In this document: one piece after another, positions 21,701-29,779 of the stretch
How positions within the stretch are numbered: the first letter of the stretch is position 1
Layout: every line of letters starts with the position of its first letter
Assembly: GCF_020103725.1 (NCBI RefSeq)
Contig: NZ_JAHXBG010000034.1
Coordinates: 1 to 64,000, forward strand
DNA: 64,000 nucleotides
Direction: 5' to 3'
Origin: Hyalangium gracile
GTDB lineage: Bacteria; Myxococcota; Myxococcia; Myxococcales; Myxococcaceae
Made by a program: the position numbers and the translations under genes
The notes under the pieces: model-generated
The model's input: only the letters and a program-made list of their open reading frames with translations
The model's database searches: none
What the model was told of the DNA's origin: nothing

Positions 21701-24032
21701 ACGCTACCGGCTCATCACCGAGCACAGCCGGGGGGACGTGGCCATCACCTACGCGGTCTACCTGCGCGTCGACACGCTGGCGCCGGGGATCGTCCGCGCG
21801 GTGTACGCACCGGCCCAGGTCCCGCTGCGCCTGCCCGCCGAGGGCACCCTGCGGCTCTCCACCAAGGGCGACACGGACGTGCGCTGCCGCATCTTCGACA
21901 GCGAGGGCCGCCTGGTCGTCGAGAACGCGGATCGCGGCGCGGACTGGAACTGCGCCATCGCCGAGCCGTTCGCCGCGGGCGACTACACGCTCGTGCTCGA
22001 GAGCCAGACGCAGCAGCCCGGCCCCACGCGCGTCTCCGTCGCGGTGGCGAAGGTGACGGACGCGGGCGTGCTCGCGGACAAGGCGACGCTCAAGCTGGAT
22101 GCGGGCGTGCAGCGCGCGACGCTGCCTCCCCAGGCCGACAACGCGGTGCAGGAGGTGGCGCTGCGCTCCAAGACGGCCATCTCGTGCGCGCTCGAGGATG
22201 ACAGGGGCGCGGTCGTCACGCGGCAGCTCGACACGCGCGAGTGCATGCTGCTCGTGCGCCCCGGCGGCGCCACCTGGCGCGTCCGGGTGTGGACGCTGAA
22301 CAGCAGCGCCCAGGTGACGGCGGCCGTGGTTGCCCACCCGGTGGTGCCTTCCTCGGGCGGCAGCATCGCCCCCACCGCGGCGGTGCTGACGAAGGTTCCC
22401 CAGCCCGGTCGGTACCAGACGGGCGCCGGGCTGTACTGCCTGCCCGCGAGCCAGAAGGGGCCTCTGGAGCGGTGCGCGGGCGAGGTGTCGCTGGAGGCGG
22501 GAGACTGGATCTTCAGCGGCGCCGGTGGGCAGGAGGCCTCGCTGAAGCTCAACGAGGTGGTGGATGCGCTCAGCGAGCCGAAGACCGAGCGCGTGCGCCT
22601 CACCCGGGCCGCGTCGCTGCTGCGGCAGTCCACCCGGGCTCCCTCGCTCCACCTCTTCAAGGCCAGTGTGCAGGTCGGCGACCGGAGCAACCCCGCCTGT
22701 ACGCTCGTGGGAGGCACGTCGCGGCAGGATGACTTCATGTGCGTGGCGGCGACCGGCCCTACGCAGCAGTCCCTGGCCCGCTGGTGGACGCCGTCACCCA
22801 GCGCGAGCGAGGCGACCCTGACGCGGCTCTCGGTGCCGATCCCCTCGGCCGCGGGAGCGCTGCAGCCAGGACTGCAGAACCTCACCTGGACGCAGGGCAC
22901 GGCGCTCCAGCTGCGGATGCCCTCCACTCCCACCCGCGTGCAGCTCGCGCTGCCTCGGAATGCGTGGGCGGTGCAGGTGGAGGAGCAGGGCACGGCGGTC
23001 GACCTGTGCGCGCCATCTCCGGCGCTCGCGGCCTGCGTGCTCACCGGCAAGGGAGGCTCCATCTTCGTGTACTCCCCCGAGGAGCCGCGCACGCAGGCGG
23101 AGGTGGTCGCGATCGATCCCACGCCGCGCCGCGAGAACCTGGAGCGCCTCTATGAGCGGGTGAGCACCGCGCCCGCTCAGCAGCCCCTCGCCTTCGCCTC
23201 GCAGCCCACGCCGCGCCTGCTGACGGTCTCCGGGGCGCTCCGCTGCGTGACGACACTCGATGACGGCACGCGGCTGGAGGGGTGCGAGGCCCGCATCCCG
23301 GCAGGCCGCGCGGGCGAGACGGTGCTCGATCTGGGCGTGGGCGGCGTGCGCGCCGTGCTCACTTCCCCCACCGAGCTGAAGAGTGCCGCGCTCGGGCCCC
23401 TCTCGGCCCAGGCGAGCCCCGACCTCCCCGCGGCTCGGGCGCTCAAGCTGTCGGGGCCGCGCGTGGAGCGCTCCTTCACGCTGGCCTCCGACGCGGTGGT
23501 GCACGTCCGGGCGGACTCGGGCGTGTGCGGCCTGGCCCAGGGGGCCACGGTGCTCCGGGTGCAGGGCAGCGAGAAGGGCTGCTCGTTCGATGAGGTGCTC
23601 AAGGCCGGCAGCTATCGCCTGGCGGTTCGCGGCTTCGCGGACCGGGCGCTCTCCGGCACCGTCACCTGGACCCAGGAGCCCGTGAGGGAGCTGAAGGAGG
23701 GCGTGGCCAGCGAGGAGAGCTGGATCACTGCCTCGCAGACGCGCTTCTTCCGGTTCTCCACGCAGTCTCCGGGCCGGATCGGCCTGGGCCTGCAGGTGCC
23801 GGCGGAGCTCCTCGAGTGCACCGTGCTCGATCAGGATCAGAAGGTGCTGGGGGAGGGCTGCCAGCAGTTCCTCCAGCTCGACAAGGGCACCTGGCTGCTC
23901 GCGATCCACGCGCCCGCCAACGCCCGACCCCTCAAGTTCAAGCCCGTCCTCGTGGGACTCGCCGGCGCCAAGGCCGACGTCCCCGAGGAGTACCTGCGCG
24001 ACTTCTTCCAGCGGATTGGAGAGAACCCGTGA
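18729..24032 (+). CDS. Giant secreted repeat protein with regular Cys pairs
   Basis: 1767-aa protein not recognised as a known family. An N-terminal signal-like segment (MSLPLLTLPLLLLHAAS) is followed by many beta-rich units of about 90-110 residues. Units typically hold a cysteine pair 12-25 residues apart and then a small-Gly-x-Tyr/Trp turn: C53/C74 then DAGTY; C438/C461 then TPGMY; C681/C703 then RPGRY; C784/C801 then APGNY; C1053/C1075 then AAGDY; C1237/C1249 then EAGDW. Some resemble pre-peptidase C-terminal (PPC) sandwiches. Two linkers break the chain: a Pro-rich one at ~618-628 and a Glu-rich one at ~928-978. Its stop overlaps the start of the macroglobulin gene (GTGA), so both are co-translated and probably act together in the periplasm or at the surface. 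Confidence 0.75.
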   Translation: MSLPLLTLPLLLLHAASVSPATVPARGAQEAILTLDKAGRYIVKAHSPAGTACDIVDHVRGPFEHSGQVGRSSCELDLLLDAGTYKLRLRSKSKGKGNVTLSVTPYTELNPAPVRLEPRREVKQTLKARQQASYWLKLDQRQPVTLRIAGRHVGDVRLWRTGEWLEPITARDTTPRPRPGQPIHEWWFESMLEPGVYLLTAYGSGSMKWTQTEPADDAGLTVTWGFPKASEDRIATVTLPETGLATLEFPAEPAAFFLSREGGSKTTTRLSLHGMGDDGSTSVFSSAETTCEIDGKALVPECGTSSSVKRRRVALIRGEPGARLTLRWARLLESQWQDGVYASGAQSVRFNVVKGGDYFVGIHETPLDQDFAPVGCALSQLFSNGETLLQRRDLLQVGPETPFRRAFNYNGSSATLQFELTRSGRYVFQTAGERKSRCELFRYDGDKVTRLTETQPEAKTCRVAFPATPGMYELRLYGGTEGIENVTLAADGPQPPADTATKVSCSFPRVRLSDNSTYALTSTRSSERALRGLFVRPLPLTLSESMALVVDGRRSVKIPVASGRPVEIRALGGEAFSCALGETKVEAKGGTCALPGNAGELTIENPGTSAITLSLRRPPPPPPAPPPLVAFSPNLAPLPVLAPATPMWLDFEREQSHALTFDVKDAGLYHVTSQGLLSTECRIRTPVVQEVGAASGGGRGRNCLVSSYLRPGRYLLNVRTVGQSRGRGAVLLERRSVKAAEGLSGEAQIFFRADAGDLIQQKLRVPKRGTYTLSTAAQSGTLQCRLDDPQGWPVVPIPAPCTNLMNLAPGNYLWTQLPLTVESMRRTSLERVRPTVTLKGNKVHALPFNAWSRVELGKDGKDEFSFELPSGLDVFFALTHGMQGRLYQVGADNQLKPIDTIAPMSADLTQPQASAVPRVRTYVPPPEPVSEEGEGGGEGEGEEGSSEESYQEPEPSYEEEAEESPSPPVAEPLPETDAPAPAGRVLSLAPGRYRLITEHSRGDVAITYAVYLRVDTLAPGIVRAVYAPAQVPLRLPAEGTLRLSTKGDTDVRCRIFDSEGRLVVENADRGADWNCAIAEPFAAGDYTLVLESQTQQPGPTRVSVAVAKVTDAGVLADKATLKLDAGVQRATLPPQADNAVQEVALRSKTAISCALEDDRGAVVTRQLDTRECMLLVRPGGATWRVRVWTLNSSAQVTAAVVAHPVVPSSGGSIAPTAAVLTKVPQPGRYQTGAGLYCLPASQKGPLERCAGEVSLEAGDWIFSGAGGQEASLKLNEVVDALSEPKTERVRLTRAASLLRQSTRAPSLHLFKASVQVGDRSNPACTLVGGTSRQDDFMCVAATGPTQQSLARWWTPSPSASEATLTRLSVPIPSAAGALQPGLQNLTWTQGTALQLRMPSTPTRVQLALPRNAWAVQVEEQGTAVDLCAPSPALAACVLTGKGGSIFVYSPEEPRTQAEVVAIDPTPRRENLERLYERVSTAPAQQPLAFASQPTPRLLTVSGALRCVTTLDDGTRLEGCEARIPAGRAGETVLDLGVGGVRAVLTSPTELKSAALGPLSAQASPDLPAARALKLSGPRVERSFTLASDAVVHVRADSGVCGLAQGATVLRVQGSEKGCSFDEVLKAGSYRLAVRGFADRALSGTVTWTQEPVRELKEGVASEESWITASQTRFFRFSTQSPGRIGLGLQVPAELLECTVLDQDQKVLGEGCQQFLQLDKGTWLLAIHAPANARPLKFKPVLVGLAGAKADVPEEYLRDFFQRIGENP

Positions 24033-27000
24033 TTGCCGTTTCCCCGAGAGCCCTCGCGCTCCTCGCATTGCTCGCGGCCTTCCCCGCCGCGGCCCAGGAC
24101 TACCGCCCCGCGGACGAGGACCAGCGTCCCGTGGGAGGCTCGGTCCGCATCCTCCCCGAGCAGTTCCTGCGCGGGTTCGATCCCGTCACCGTGTACTTCG
24201 ACGACAACGAGGGCCCCGGCAAGCGTCCCGCGGATGACGGCGCGAAGCGGCTGAAGATCTCTCCGACCTGGCCCGGCCAGTACTTCTGGGCGGACAAGAA
24301 GACGCTCCAGTTCCGTCCCGCCGAGCCCTGGCCTCCGCTCCAGCGCTTCGCCTTCGAGGCCTCCGGCGCGCGCAAGGTGCTGGCGACGATGATGTCCGCG
24401 CCGTCGGCGATGTCTCCCTACGCGGACAGCACGAACCTGCGGCCCTTCCGCACGCTGACGCTCACCTTCCCGCAGCCGCTCCCGCTCGCGGCGCTCAAGC
24501 AGATGCTCACGCTCGAGATTCGCGACCTGCCGGGCCTGGCGGACTCGCCCACGCGGGTGGTGAAGGACTTCAACCTCTCCCAGCTTCCGCGGGACAACCA
24601 GCGCAGCCCGGCCGTCTACGCCATCACGCTCGACGAGGACGTTCCCGAGGGCAAGCAGCTCCGGGTGACGGTGAGCCTGGCGCTGGGCGAGGAGGGCAAG
24701 GTGCTCTGGACGGGGCGGCTCTCCACCCGGCCGGCCTTCCACCTCCAGTCCATCCAGTGCGGCTCGGCGAGCTTCGCGCTGACGGGCGGGGCCTCGGTGC
24801 CTCGCGACATGGCGCTCTCGTGCGGCAACCAGGGAGACCTGCCGCAGCTGGCGTTCTCCGCCGACGTGCAGGACCTGACGCTCACCGCGCTCAAGAAGCT
24901 GGTGCGCCTGGAGCCCGCCGTCCCGGATCTCCACTTCGAGGGCTACGGCAGCCGCGTCGCCCTGCGCGGAAAGTTCGTCCCCGACACGCTCTACCAGATG
25001 CGGATCTCCGCCGCGCCCATCCGGGACGACAGCGGCCGGCCGCTGCGCGATCCCGGCGACGTGCAGGTGTTCTTCCACCTCGGGTGGAAGACGGCCTTCC
25101 TTCGCTGGAGCCAGGCGAACGCGATCATCGAGTCCAAGGGGCCGCGGATGCTGCCGCTCCAGGGCTACGGCGACGCGCGGGCGGACGTGCGCATCTACCG
25201 CGTCGATCCCCTGCATGAGGGGCTCTGGCCCTTCCCCGAGCGCCCCGTCGTCATCAACGAGGAGAGCGCGCCGCCCTTCCCGGGCGAGGAGCCCTCCACG
25301 CCGGCGAACACGGCGGGCTACATCGGGCCCGAGGAGCTGATGTCCCATATCCGGCTGCTCGGCTCGCCGCTGATCTCGCGGGTGGTGGATCTGCCCCTGG
25401 CGAGCAAGAGCGGGACGACGAGCTTCGGCCTGGATCTGGGGCCGCTGCTGGACGAGGCGGTGGGCCGCCAGCGTCCGGGCTCGTACCTGGTGGGCCTGCG
25501 CCGGCTCACGGGAGCGCCCGAGCGCGCCTATGTCCGCGTGCAGGTGACGAACCTCTCGCTCACGGCGGTGGAGGAGCGCGACCGCGCGGTGTTCTTCGTC
25601 CGCACGCTGGATGACGCGAAGGAGGTCCGCGGCGCCAGGCTCGTGATCGAGGGCCAGCGCCGGGTGCCGGATCCCAAGCGCCCCGGCCAGATGATGTACG
25701 TGCCCTTCTCGCAGCCGCTCACGACGGATGACGGGGGCCGGGCGGTGCTCGGGCCGCAGTCGGACTGGCAGAGCATCAAGCGCATCTCGGTCCAGAGCGG
25801 GGATGACATCCTGGTGCTGGATCCTCGAGATCCGCCGGCTACGTTCGCCCGGAACCACTGGTCCCCGTCCTCCGGGTTCCTCGAGTGGATCGGGCAGGAC
25901 ATCCCGCCTCCGCCGAACGATGCGCTGCTCGGGTTCCTCTTCACCGAGCGCCCCATCTACAAGCCGGGGGAGAAGGTCTTCATCAAGGGCTTCGTGCGGC
26001 GGAAGACGGGCGGCGAGCTGCAGCTGGTCCCCGCCGCCGCGAGCACCTACGAGCTGCGGGTGACGGGGCCCGGCAACCAGAGCTGGACGCTGCAGACCAC
26101 CTTCAGCGCGCTCGGGTTCTCGGCGGAGTTCGCGGAGAAGGACGTGCCCACCGGTGAGTTCCAGGTGGTGCTCCTGGAGAAGAAGACGCTGACGGAGGTC
26201 GCCCGGCGCTCGTTCCAGATCGAGGCGTACCGCGTGCCCCAGTTCGAGGTGCAGCTGTCCTCCTCGAGCACCGTGCGGCTGGACGCGCCCTTCAAGGTGA
26301 AGGCGGTGGCGCGCTACTACGCGGGCGGCAACGTGTCCGGGCAGCCCATCGCGTGGACGGTGACGCGCCGGCCGCACTACTACGTGCCGAAGGGGCGCGA
26401 GGGCTTCCTCTTCGCGTCCAGCACCCAGTTCGCCCGCGAGGGCCAGAGCCGCGCGCCGGAGACGATCAGCCGCAACGCGGAGCTGGACGAGGGCGGCGCG
26501 GACGAGATCCAGGTGAACCCCGCGCTGGACCTCGACGGGAGCGCCCGCGTCTACCGCTTCGAGGCGACGGTGACGGGCGCGGACAACCAGCCGGTCTCCG
26601 CCGCCACCGAGGTGAAGGCGCTGCCGCCCTTCGTGCTGGGCATGAAGCTGCCGCGCTACTCGGACAAGCCCTTCGAGCTGAAGCCGGAGATCATCGCCGT
26701 CGGCGTGGATGACAAGGCCGTCAAGGGCCAGGACGTGACGGTGCGGCTGTTCCGCCGCGTGTGGCACAGCCAGCTCCGGGAGACGCACTTCGCCACGGGC
26801 GACGCGCGGTACGTGACGGAGCAGGAGGACGTGAAGCTCTCCGAGCAGGTGGTGAAGACGGACGTGCAGCCGGTGTTGCCGTCCTTCGCGCTCAAGGAGG
26901 CGGGCGTGTACGTGGTGGAGCTCATCGCCCGCGACAAGCTGGGCCGCGTGCAGACGCTCACCGCGGACCTGTACGTGGGCGGGCAGACGCCCGTGGCCTG

Positions 27001-29779
27001 GAAGAAGCCACGCCAGGGCGTGTTCGAGCTCGCCACCGACAAGCCGAAGTACCGGCCGGGAGACACCGCCCGCATCATCATCCAGAGCCCGTTCCAGCAG
27101 GGCCGCGCGCTGGTGGTCGTCGAGGAGCCGGGTGGCAACACGTACACCTGGCGCGAGGTCTCCGGCGGCAAGGCGGTGCACGAGCTGACCATCAAGCCGA
27201 ACCACGTCCCGAACGTGGCCGTGCACGTGGCGCTCATGCGCGGCCGGCTCGGGGAGGGGAAGACGGAGGATGCGCGCTATCGGCCGCAGACGCTCGGGGC
27301 GTCCATCGACGTCGAGGTGGAGCCCGCGCGCAACCAGGTGGCGGTGGAGCTCAAGCACCCGGACACGGCTCGGCCGGGGACGAAGATCCCCGTGGAGATC
27401 TCCCTCAAGGATGACCGGGGCGGGGCCGTGGCGGGCGAGGTGACGCTGTGGCTGGTGGACGAGGCGGTGCTCTCGCTCGCGCCGGAGGGCCCGCTGGATC
27501 CGCTCAGCGCGTTCATCATCCGGAACTCTCGCGGCACCACGCTCCGGGACTCGCGCAACAGCCTCGTCGGCAAGCTGTTCGAGCAGGAGGATCCCGGCGG
27601 TGACGGCTCCGAGGAGGATGCCGCCGCGATGAGCGGCAAGCGCATCGTGCGCAAGAACTTCCAGACCGTGCCCTTCTACCAGGCGACCGTGCAGGTGCCC
27701 GCGTCGGGCCGGCTCACGCTGGAGGTGCCGCTGTCGGACGACCTGACCAACTTCCGGGTGCGCGCGGTGGCGGCGTCCGGCGGCCAGCGGTTCGGCTTCA
27801 AGCAGCAGACGCTCAAGGTGCGGCTGCCGGTGCTGGTGCAGCCGCAGCTGCCGCGCTTCGTGCGCCAGGGCGATCGGTTCTGGGGCGGAGCGGTGGGGCG
27901 CGTGGTCGAGGGCAGCGGCGGGCCGGGCGCGGTGAGCATCCAGCTCTCCGGCCCCGTGGAGGCCAGGCCCTTCGCCCAGGCCGTGGACCTGCAGCTCAAC
28001 AAGGCCATGTCCTTCGTCACGCCCATCCAGGTGAAGGAGGCGGACGTGTCCAAGCCCCACTCGCTCACCGTGCGAGTCGACGTGGAGCGCAAGTCCGACA
28101 AGGCCGGGGACGCGTTCGAGGTGCAGATCCCCGTGCTCCCGGACCGGGTGACGGAGCAGTTCGCCTACTTCGACACGCTGAAGGCCGGGAAGAGCGCGCT
28201 CAAGCCCATCCCCGAGCCGGCCCGCCCTGGGACGGCCTCCCAGGAGGTGGTCGTCTCGTCGGTCCCCGGTGTGCTCGAGCTGTTCGCGGGCCTGGACTAC
28301 CTGGCGGCGTACCCGCACGGCTGTCTGGAGCAGAAGATGTCCAAGCTCTACCCGGAGGTGGTGCAGAGCTCGCTGTTCCAGCGGCTCGGGGTGGAGACCG
28401 CCTTCTCCAAGCAGGTGGGCGTCCACGTGAAGCGGCTCCAGGAGGAGATGACCACGTACCAGGACTCCAGCGGCCTCTTCGCCTTCTGGCCCGGTGGCCC
28501 GGGCGACGTGCAGGTGACGGCGCAGGCGGTGGAGTTCCTCGAGTCCGCCAGGCGCGCCGGGCTGCCGGTGGATGCGAAGCTCCTGGAGCGCTCCACGGAG
28601 GCGCTCAGGCGCGTGCTGCGCAGCGACTACGCCGGGTTGCTGCCGGACTGGCGCTACAACCAGCAGGTCGCCGCGCTGAGGGCGCTCGCGTGGACGGACA
28701 AGCTGGACGAGCACTACCTCGTGGACCTGTTCCAGCAGCGCGAGCGGATGGACGTGATGGCGCTCGCGGACCTGGCGAGCACCATGTCCCGCGAGCCGAA
28801 GATCTACCGCACCAACCTGGACGCGCTGAAGGGCGAGCTGTGGGATCGGGTCATCATCAAGCTCAACCGCGGCAAGCCCACGTTCGAGGGCGTGAAGGCG
28901 GGGCGCAGCTCCTGGGGCTACGGCTTCCTCTCGTCCCAGCCGTCCATGGTCGCCGCCGTCTTCGAGGCGCTGCTGCGCCTGGCCCCGGAGGACAGCCGGC
29001 ACGACCTGATGCGCGACGCGCTCCTGTCCTACGCGAGCCCCACGCAGGGCTTCCAGAGCACCTATGAGAACCGGCGGGCCATCGCCGCGCTGGCGCTCTA
29101 CCTGGATCGCGCCAGGCCGAACGTGCCGAACACCACCGTCGCGCTCTCGTCCGCCAGGCCGCTCACCGTGAACGGAGACGTCAAGTCGGCGAAGGTGACG
29201 ATGGCCACGGACAAGCCCCAGGAGGCCACCGTGACGGGCGGACCGGTGGGCGTGCGCGTCGCCTACAAGTACGTCCCCGCCACGCCGGGCGACAAGGTCG
29301 CCTCGACGCAGCAGGGCTTCCTCGTCTCTCGCAGCGAGACGCACCTGCACGCGGATGGCTCCGACCAGACGCGCTTCCAGGACAAGGCCGGCGAGACGCA
29401 GATCCTCAAGGTGGGGGACATCCTCGAGGTCCACGCCCAGCTCGTGAACGATCAGCCGCGGCCCCATGTCGCCTTCGTGGTGCCGTTCGCCGCCGGCCTG
29501 GAGCCGCTCAACCCCGCGCTCGAGAACGCCGGCTCGGACGCTCAGCCCTCGCAGGCGGACTCGATCACGCCGGCGTACGTGCAGCGGCTCGATCACGAGG
29601 TCCGCTACTATTTCCTCCAGCTCCCGCAGGGGACGCACACGTTCCACTTCCGCGTCCGCGCGGCGACGGAGGGCTCGTTCGTCCACCCGGCGCCCTATGC
29701 CGAGCAGATGTACCGCCAGGAGGTGCGCGGCCGGGGCGAGGGCATGCGCATCGTCATCCAGGGGGCCAATGAGCGCTAG
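24029..29779 (+). CDS. Bacterial alpha-2-macroglobulin with thioester
   Basis: 1916-aa protease-trap protein from GTG 24029, overlapping the preceding stop by 4 nt. A cleavable signal (ALLALLAAFPAAAQ) and no lipobox suggest a soluble periplasmic or released protein, unlike lipid-anchored E. coli YfhM. Visible parts are macroglobulin domains (FTERPIYKPGEKVFIKGFVR near 640; VTLWLVDEAVLSL near 1145), a Glu/Asp-rich bait-like stretch (EQEDPGGDGSEEDAA), the A2M domain (LSDDLTNFRVRAVA), and the thioester motif YPHGCLEQ with C1432 and Q1435. Family members are cut in the bait region by attacking proteases and covalently capture them through the thioester. The next gene is pbpC, the classic neighbour. 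Confidence 0.95.
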   Translation: MIAVSPRALALLALLAAFPAAAQDYRPADEDQRPVGGSVRILPEQFLRGFDPVTVYFDDNEGPGKRPADDGAKRLKISPTWPGQYFWADKKTLQFRPAEPWPPLQRFAFEASGARKVLATMMSAPSAMSPYADSTNLRPFRTLTLTFPQPLPLAALKQMLTLEIRDLPGLADSPTRVVKDFNLSQLPRDNQRSPAVYAITLDEDVPEGKQLRVTVSLALGEEGKVLWTGRLSTRPAFHLQSIQCGSASFALTGGASVPRDMALSCGNQGDLPQLAFSADVQDLTLTALKKLVRLEPAVPDLHFEGYGSRVALRGKFVPDTLYQMRISAAPIRDDSGRPLRDPGDVQVFFHLGWKTAFLRWSQANAIIESKGPRMLPLQGYGDARADVRIYRVDPLHEGLWPFPERPVVINEESAPPFPGEEPSTPANTAGYIGPEELMSHIRLLGSPLISRVVDLPLASKSGTTSFGLDLGPLLDEAVGRQRPGSYLVGLRRLTGAPERAYVRVQVTNLSLTAVEERDRAVFFVRTLDDAKEVRGARLVIEGQRRVPDPKRPGQMMYVPFSQPLTTDDGGRAVLGPQSDWQSIKRISVQSGDDILVLDPRDPPATFARNHWSPSSGFLEWIGQDIPPPPNDALLGFLFTERPIYKPGEKVFIKGFVRRKTGGELQLVPAAASTYELRVTGPGNQSWTLQTTFSALGFSAEFAEKDVPTGEFQVVLLEKKTLTEVARRSFQIEAYRVPQFEVQLSSSSTVRLDAPFKVKAVARYYAGGNVSGQPIAWTVTRRPHYYVPKGREGFLFASSTQFAREGQSRAPETISRNAELDEGGADEIQVNPALDLDGSARVYRFEATVTGADNQPVSAATEVKALPPFVLGMKLPRYSDKPFELKPEIIAVGVDDKAVKGQDVTVRLFRRVWHSQLRETHFATGDARYVTEQEDVKLSEQVVKTDVQPVLPSFALKEAGVYVVELIARDKLGRVQTLTADLYVGGQTPVAWKKPRQGVFELATDKPKYRPGDTARIIIQSPFQQGRALVVVEEPGGNTYTWREVSGGKAVHELTIKPNHVPNVAVHVALMRGRLGEGKTEDARYRPQTLGASIDVEVEPARNQVAVELKHPDTARPGTKIPVEISLKDDRGGAVAGEVTLWLVDEAVLSLAPEGPLDPLSAFIIRNSRGTTLRDSRNSLVGKLFEQEDPGGDGSEEDAAAMSGKRIVRKNFQTVPFYQATVQVPASGRLTLEVPLSDDLTNFRVRAVAASGGQRFGFKQQTLKVRLPVLVQPQLPRFVRQGDRFWGGAVGRVVEGSGGPGAVSIQLSGPVEARPFAQAVDLQLNKAMSFVTPIQVKEADVSKPHSLTVRVDVERKSDKAGDAFEVQIPVLPDRVTEQFAYFDTLKAGKSALKPIPEPARPGTASQEVVVSSVPGVLELFAGLDYLAAYPHGCLEQKMSKLYPEVVQSSLFQRLGVETAFSKQVGVHVKRLQEEMTTYQDSSGLFAFWPGGPGDVQVTAQAVEFLESARRAGLPVDAKLLERSTEALRRVLRSDYAGLLPDWRYNQQVAALRALAWTDKLDEHYLVDLFQQRERMDVMALADLASTMSREPKIYRTNLDALKGELWDRVIIKLNRGKPTFEGVKAGRSSWGYGFLSSQPSMVAAVFEALLRLAPEDSRHDLMRDALLSYASPTQGFQSTYENRRAIAALALYLDRARPNVPNTTVALSSARPLTVNGDVKSAKVTMATDKPQEATVTGGPVGVRVAYKYVPATPGDKVASTQQGFLVSRSETHLHADGSDQTRFQDKAGETQILKVGDILEVHAQLVNDQPRPHVAFVVPFAAGLEPLNPALENAGSDAQPSQADSITPAYVQRLDHEVRYYFLQLPQGTHTFHFRVRAATEGSFVHPAPYAEQMYRQEVRGRGEGMRIVIQGANER

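Noticed and set aside
18684-22652. Long minus-strand open frame opposite the giant secreted protein
   Set aside because: I considered whether this might be the real gene because the plus-strand product is an unknown family. The plus strand has a signal peptide, recurring Cys/Gly-x-Tyr units and a GTGA overlap with the next gene, so the plus strand is coding.
23837-29686. Very long open frame on the minus strand opposite the macroglobulin gene
   Set aside because: High GC at third positions of the real gene leaves the opposite strand without stops. The product is His/Leu/Arg/Gly-rich with no domain, while the plus-strand reading has clear macroglobulin motifs.
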